Shown here piece by piece: positions 62,832 to 64,000 of a stretch of 64,000 bases of DNA. The notes below the pieces were generated by a model. That model was not told the origin of the DNA. It did not search any database and saw only the letters and a list, made by a program, of their open reading frames with translations. The stretch is from NCBI GenBank assembly GCA_008694505.1, contig VZDJ01000301.1, positions 3,988,850 to 4,052,849 of the forward strand, given 5' to 3'. Source of the DNA: Cyanoderma ruficeps (Eukaryota > Chordata > Aves > Passeriformes > Timaliidae). A program made the position numbers and the translations under genes. The stretch's first letter is position 1; every line of letters starts with the position of its first letter.

Positions 62832-64000
62832 ATCTTTGGAGGGCTAAAATCAGAGGGGCAACATTTTGAGGAAGCGTTATTTTACTGGGTTTGCTGGCAG
62901 GAATATTTTGTGCAGAGTGCAAAGTCACCGTGTTTACTGCCTTGGACTCTTTGAGCACTCCTGAGGGCCCAATTCTACCCTCACTTAGAGGGAACTGGAA
63001 AGTCACCAATCCCTTCCTTTTACTTATTTACCTTTACAGTTATGCAACTTACAGCCCAAGTCACAATCCACTGTTTTGCTGGCTGCCTGCCTGATGACAG
63101 AAGATGCCATTGTATTTATAAAACCAGCCTCCACTCCTTTCATTTTTTCTTTGGAAGCTCATTTTTATAGGCAGTCTTAATTTGGCAGTTACACTTCAGC
63201 AGGGATCACATGCACATTTTTTCTTTTGATTCACATAGTTTCAGATGCCCTGCACTCCATTCAAATCCAACTCCATGCACAGCGAAGCCAAGTTTCACCA
63301 GCACTATGACTGAAATCATACATTTCTGGGAACATCACAGTTTCAACAGAAAACCTTAAACTGACCCCATTTCTGTCAAATCTGGCTAGAGATTCATCAA
63401 AAAAGTTCACAAAGTCCTTAACAAAACCGAAGTAAAAGCTCAGTCTCAGCTCTTAATGATATCCACATGAGTTGTGATGCTGACAGCAGAGGCAGCAGGA
63501 TTGGGATCCCAGTTAATTAACCTCCACATTTTACACTGCGCACAGAAAACATTTCACACAATTCCACTTGTCTCAATCAACTGGTTCAATTAATAAAAAC
63601 AGGTCTGGGAACACGGTCCCACTGGATTTGGAGCAGCATCTTTGGCTTGCTTGCATTCTCTACATTCTCTGGTAGGAAATCCTGTTGATTTCATTTTCAT
63701 CTTTCTCTCTCTCTCAATTTTGAAAATAGAATCTATGATTTTCCATCATTTCCACTTAGATAGAAATATGTTGTGAAAGGTAATTTTATTGCTGAAAAAT
63801 AATCTTCCTAATGTCAGCCATTATTTCACTCTCAGTGTGACAACTAGGGTAAGTGTTGGAAATCACTGTATGTTTCAGCTAAAGTATCTTGACAACACAA
63901 ACGAAGAAGAAAAAGGTAGTCTTTTTGTTAATGAAAACTGCACTGTTATTTTGGTCTATAATGGAGAGATTCATGTAAATGATTGCCTGTCGTTTATACT
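62832..64000. other. Non-coding DNA, right end of window
   Basis: No gene is supported. GGGCCCAATTCTACCCTCACTTAG near 62966-62990 resembles one arm of an old amniote repeat (GGGCCAGATTCTGATCTCACTTAC), weakly. TATTTATAAAACC at 63113-63125 is TATA-like, some 480 bases from the CpG pocket, and has no other promoter support. Confidence 0.45.
63704..63715. repeat. Short (TC)6 microsatellite
   Basis: Six TC units in a T-rich context. Simple sequence. Confidence 0.85.

Noticed and set aside
1..64000. A new multi-gene system, defence island, CRISPR array or operon
   Set aside because: The window is vertebrate non-coding DNA; no gene cluster, array of spaced repeats or prokaryotic signal is present.

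Overview
This window looks like non-coding DNA from a vertebrate nuclear genome, most likely a bird. The best evidence is a 5'-truncated CR1 retrotransposon 3' end (about 9748-9923) that finishes in the characteristic ATTCTATG octamer. Scattered, very old MIR/MIR1_Amn-type SINE remnants and one solo endogenous-retrovirus LTR agree with this. The sequence is AT-rich, has few CpGs, and is poor in repeats compared with a mammal. The exact species cannot be read from the window; a songbird is a guess.

No protein-coding gene, tRNA, rRNA, CRISPR array or prokaryotic feature can be supported. All open stretches are short (longest 167 codons, 41373-41876, minus strand). Several overlap open frames on the opposite strand, none shows a family motif I recognise, and none pairs convincingly with splice sites. 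The window therefore reads as intergenic DNA or the inside of a very large intron.

Layout. 1-9.7 kb: mostly unique DNA with a GC-richer pocket (0.9-1.4 kb), a CAC/CAT microsatellite, TA-rich tracts, an A-biased stretch (7.5-8.3 kb) and a four-copy GGGATT repeat. 9.75-9.92 kb: the CR1 tail. 10-21 kb: unique DNA with degenerate AGTCACA-type repeats (13.5 kb), a 51-bp tandem duplication (15.6 kb) and an RFX X-box-like palindrome next to a CCAAT box (17.1 kb). 21-39.4 kb: unique DNA with MIR-type relics at 21.1, 25.0 and 39.3 kb and an AT-rich low-complexity tract at 28.3 kb. 39.80-40.10 kb: the solo LTR, with perfect 6-bp terminal inverted repeats and a perfect 6-bp target-site duplication. 40-50 kb: polypurine and A-rich tracts, a homeodomain-type motif cluster (42.87 kb) and an 18-bp tandem duplication (45.8 kb). 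50-64 kb: unique DNA, a well preserved MIR1_Amn SINE (61.5 kb) and, near the right end, the most CpG-dense pocket of the window (62.62-62.81 kb) with a MEF2-type site beside it.

No set of genes working together is visible, and I found no evidence for a new multi-gene system. The most concrete discoveries are the solo LTR and a few candidate regulatory clusters that could be tested by cross-species conservation.
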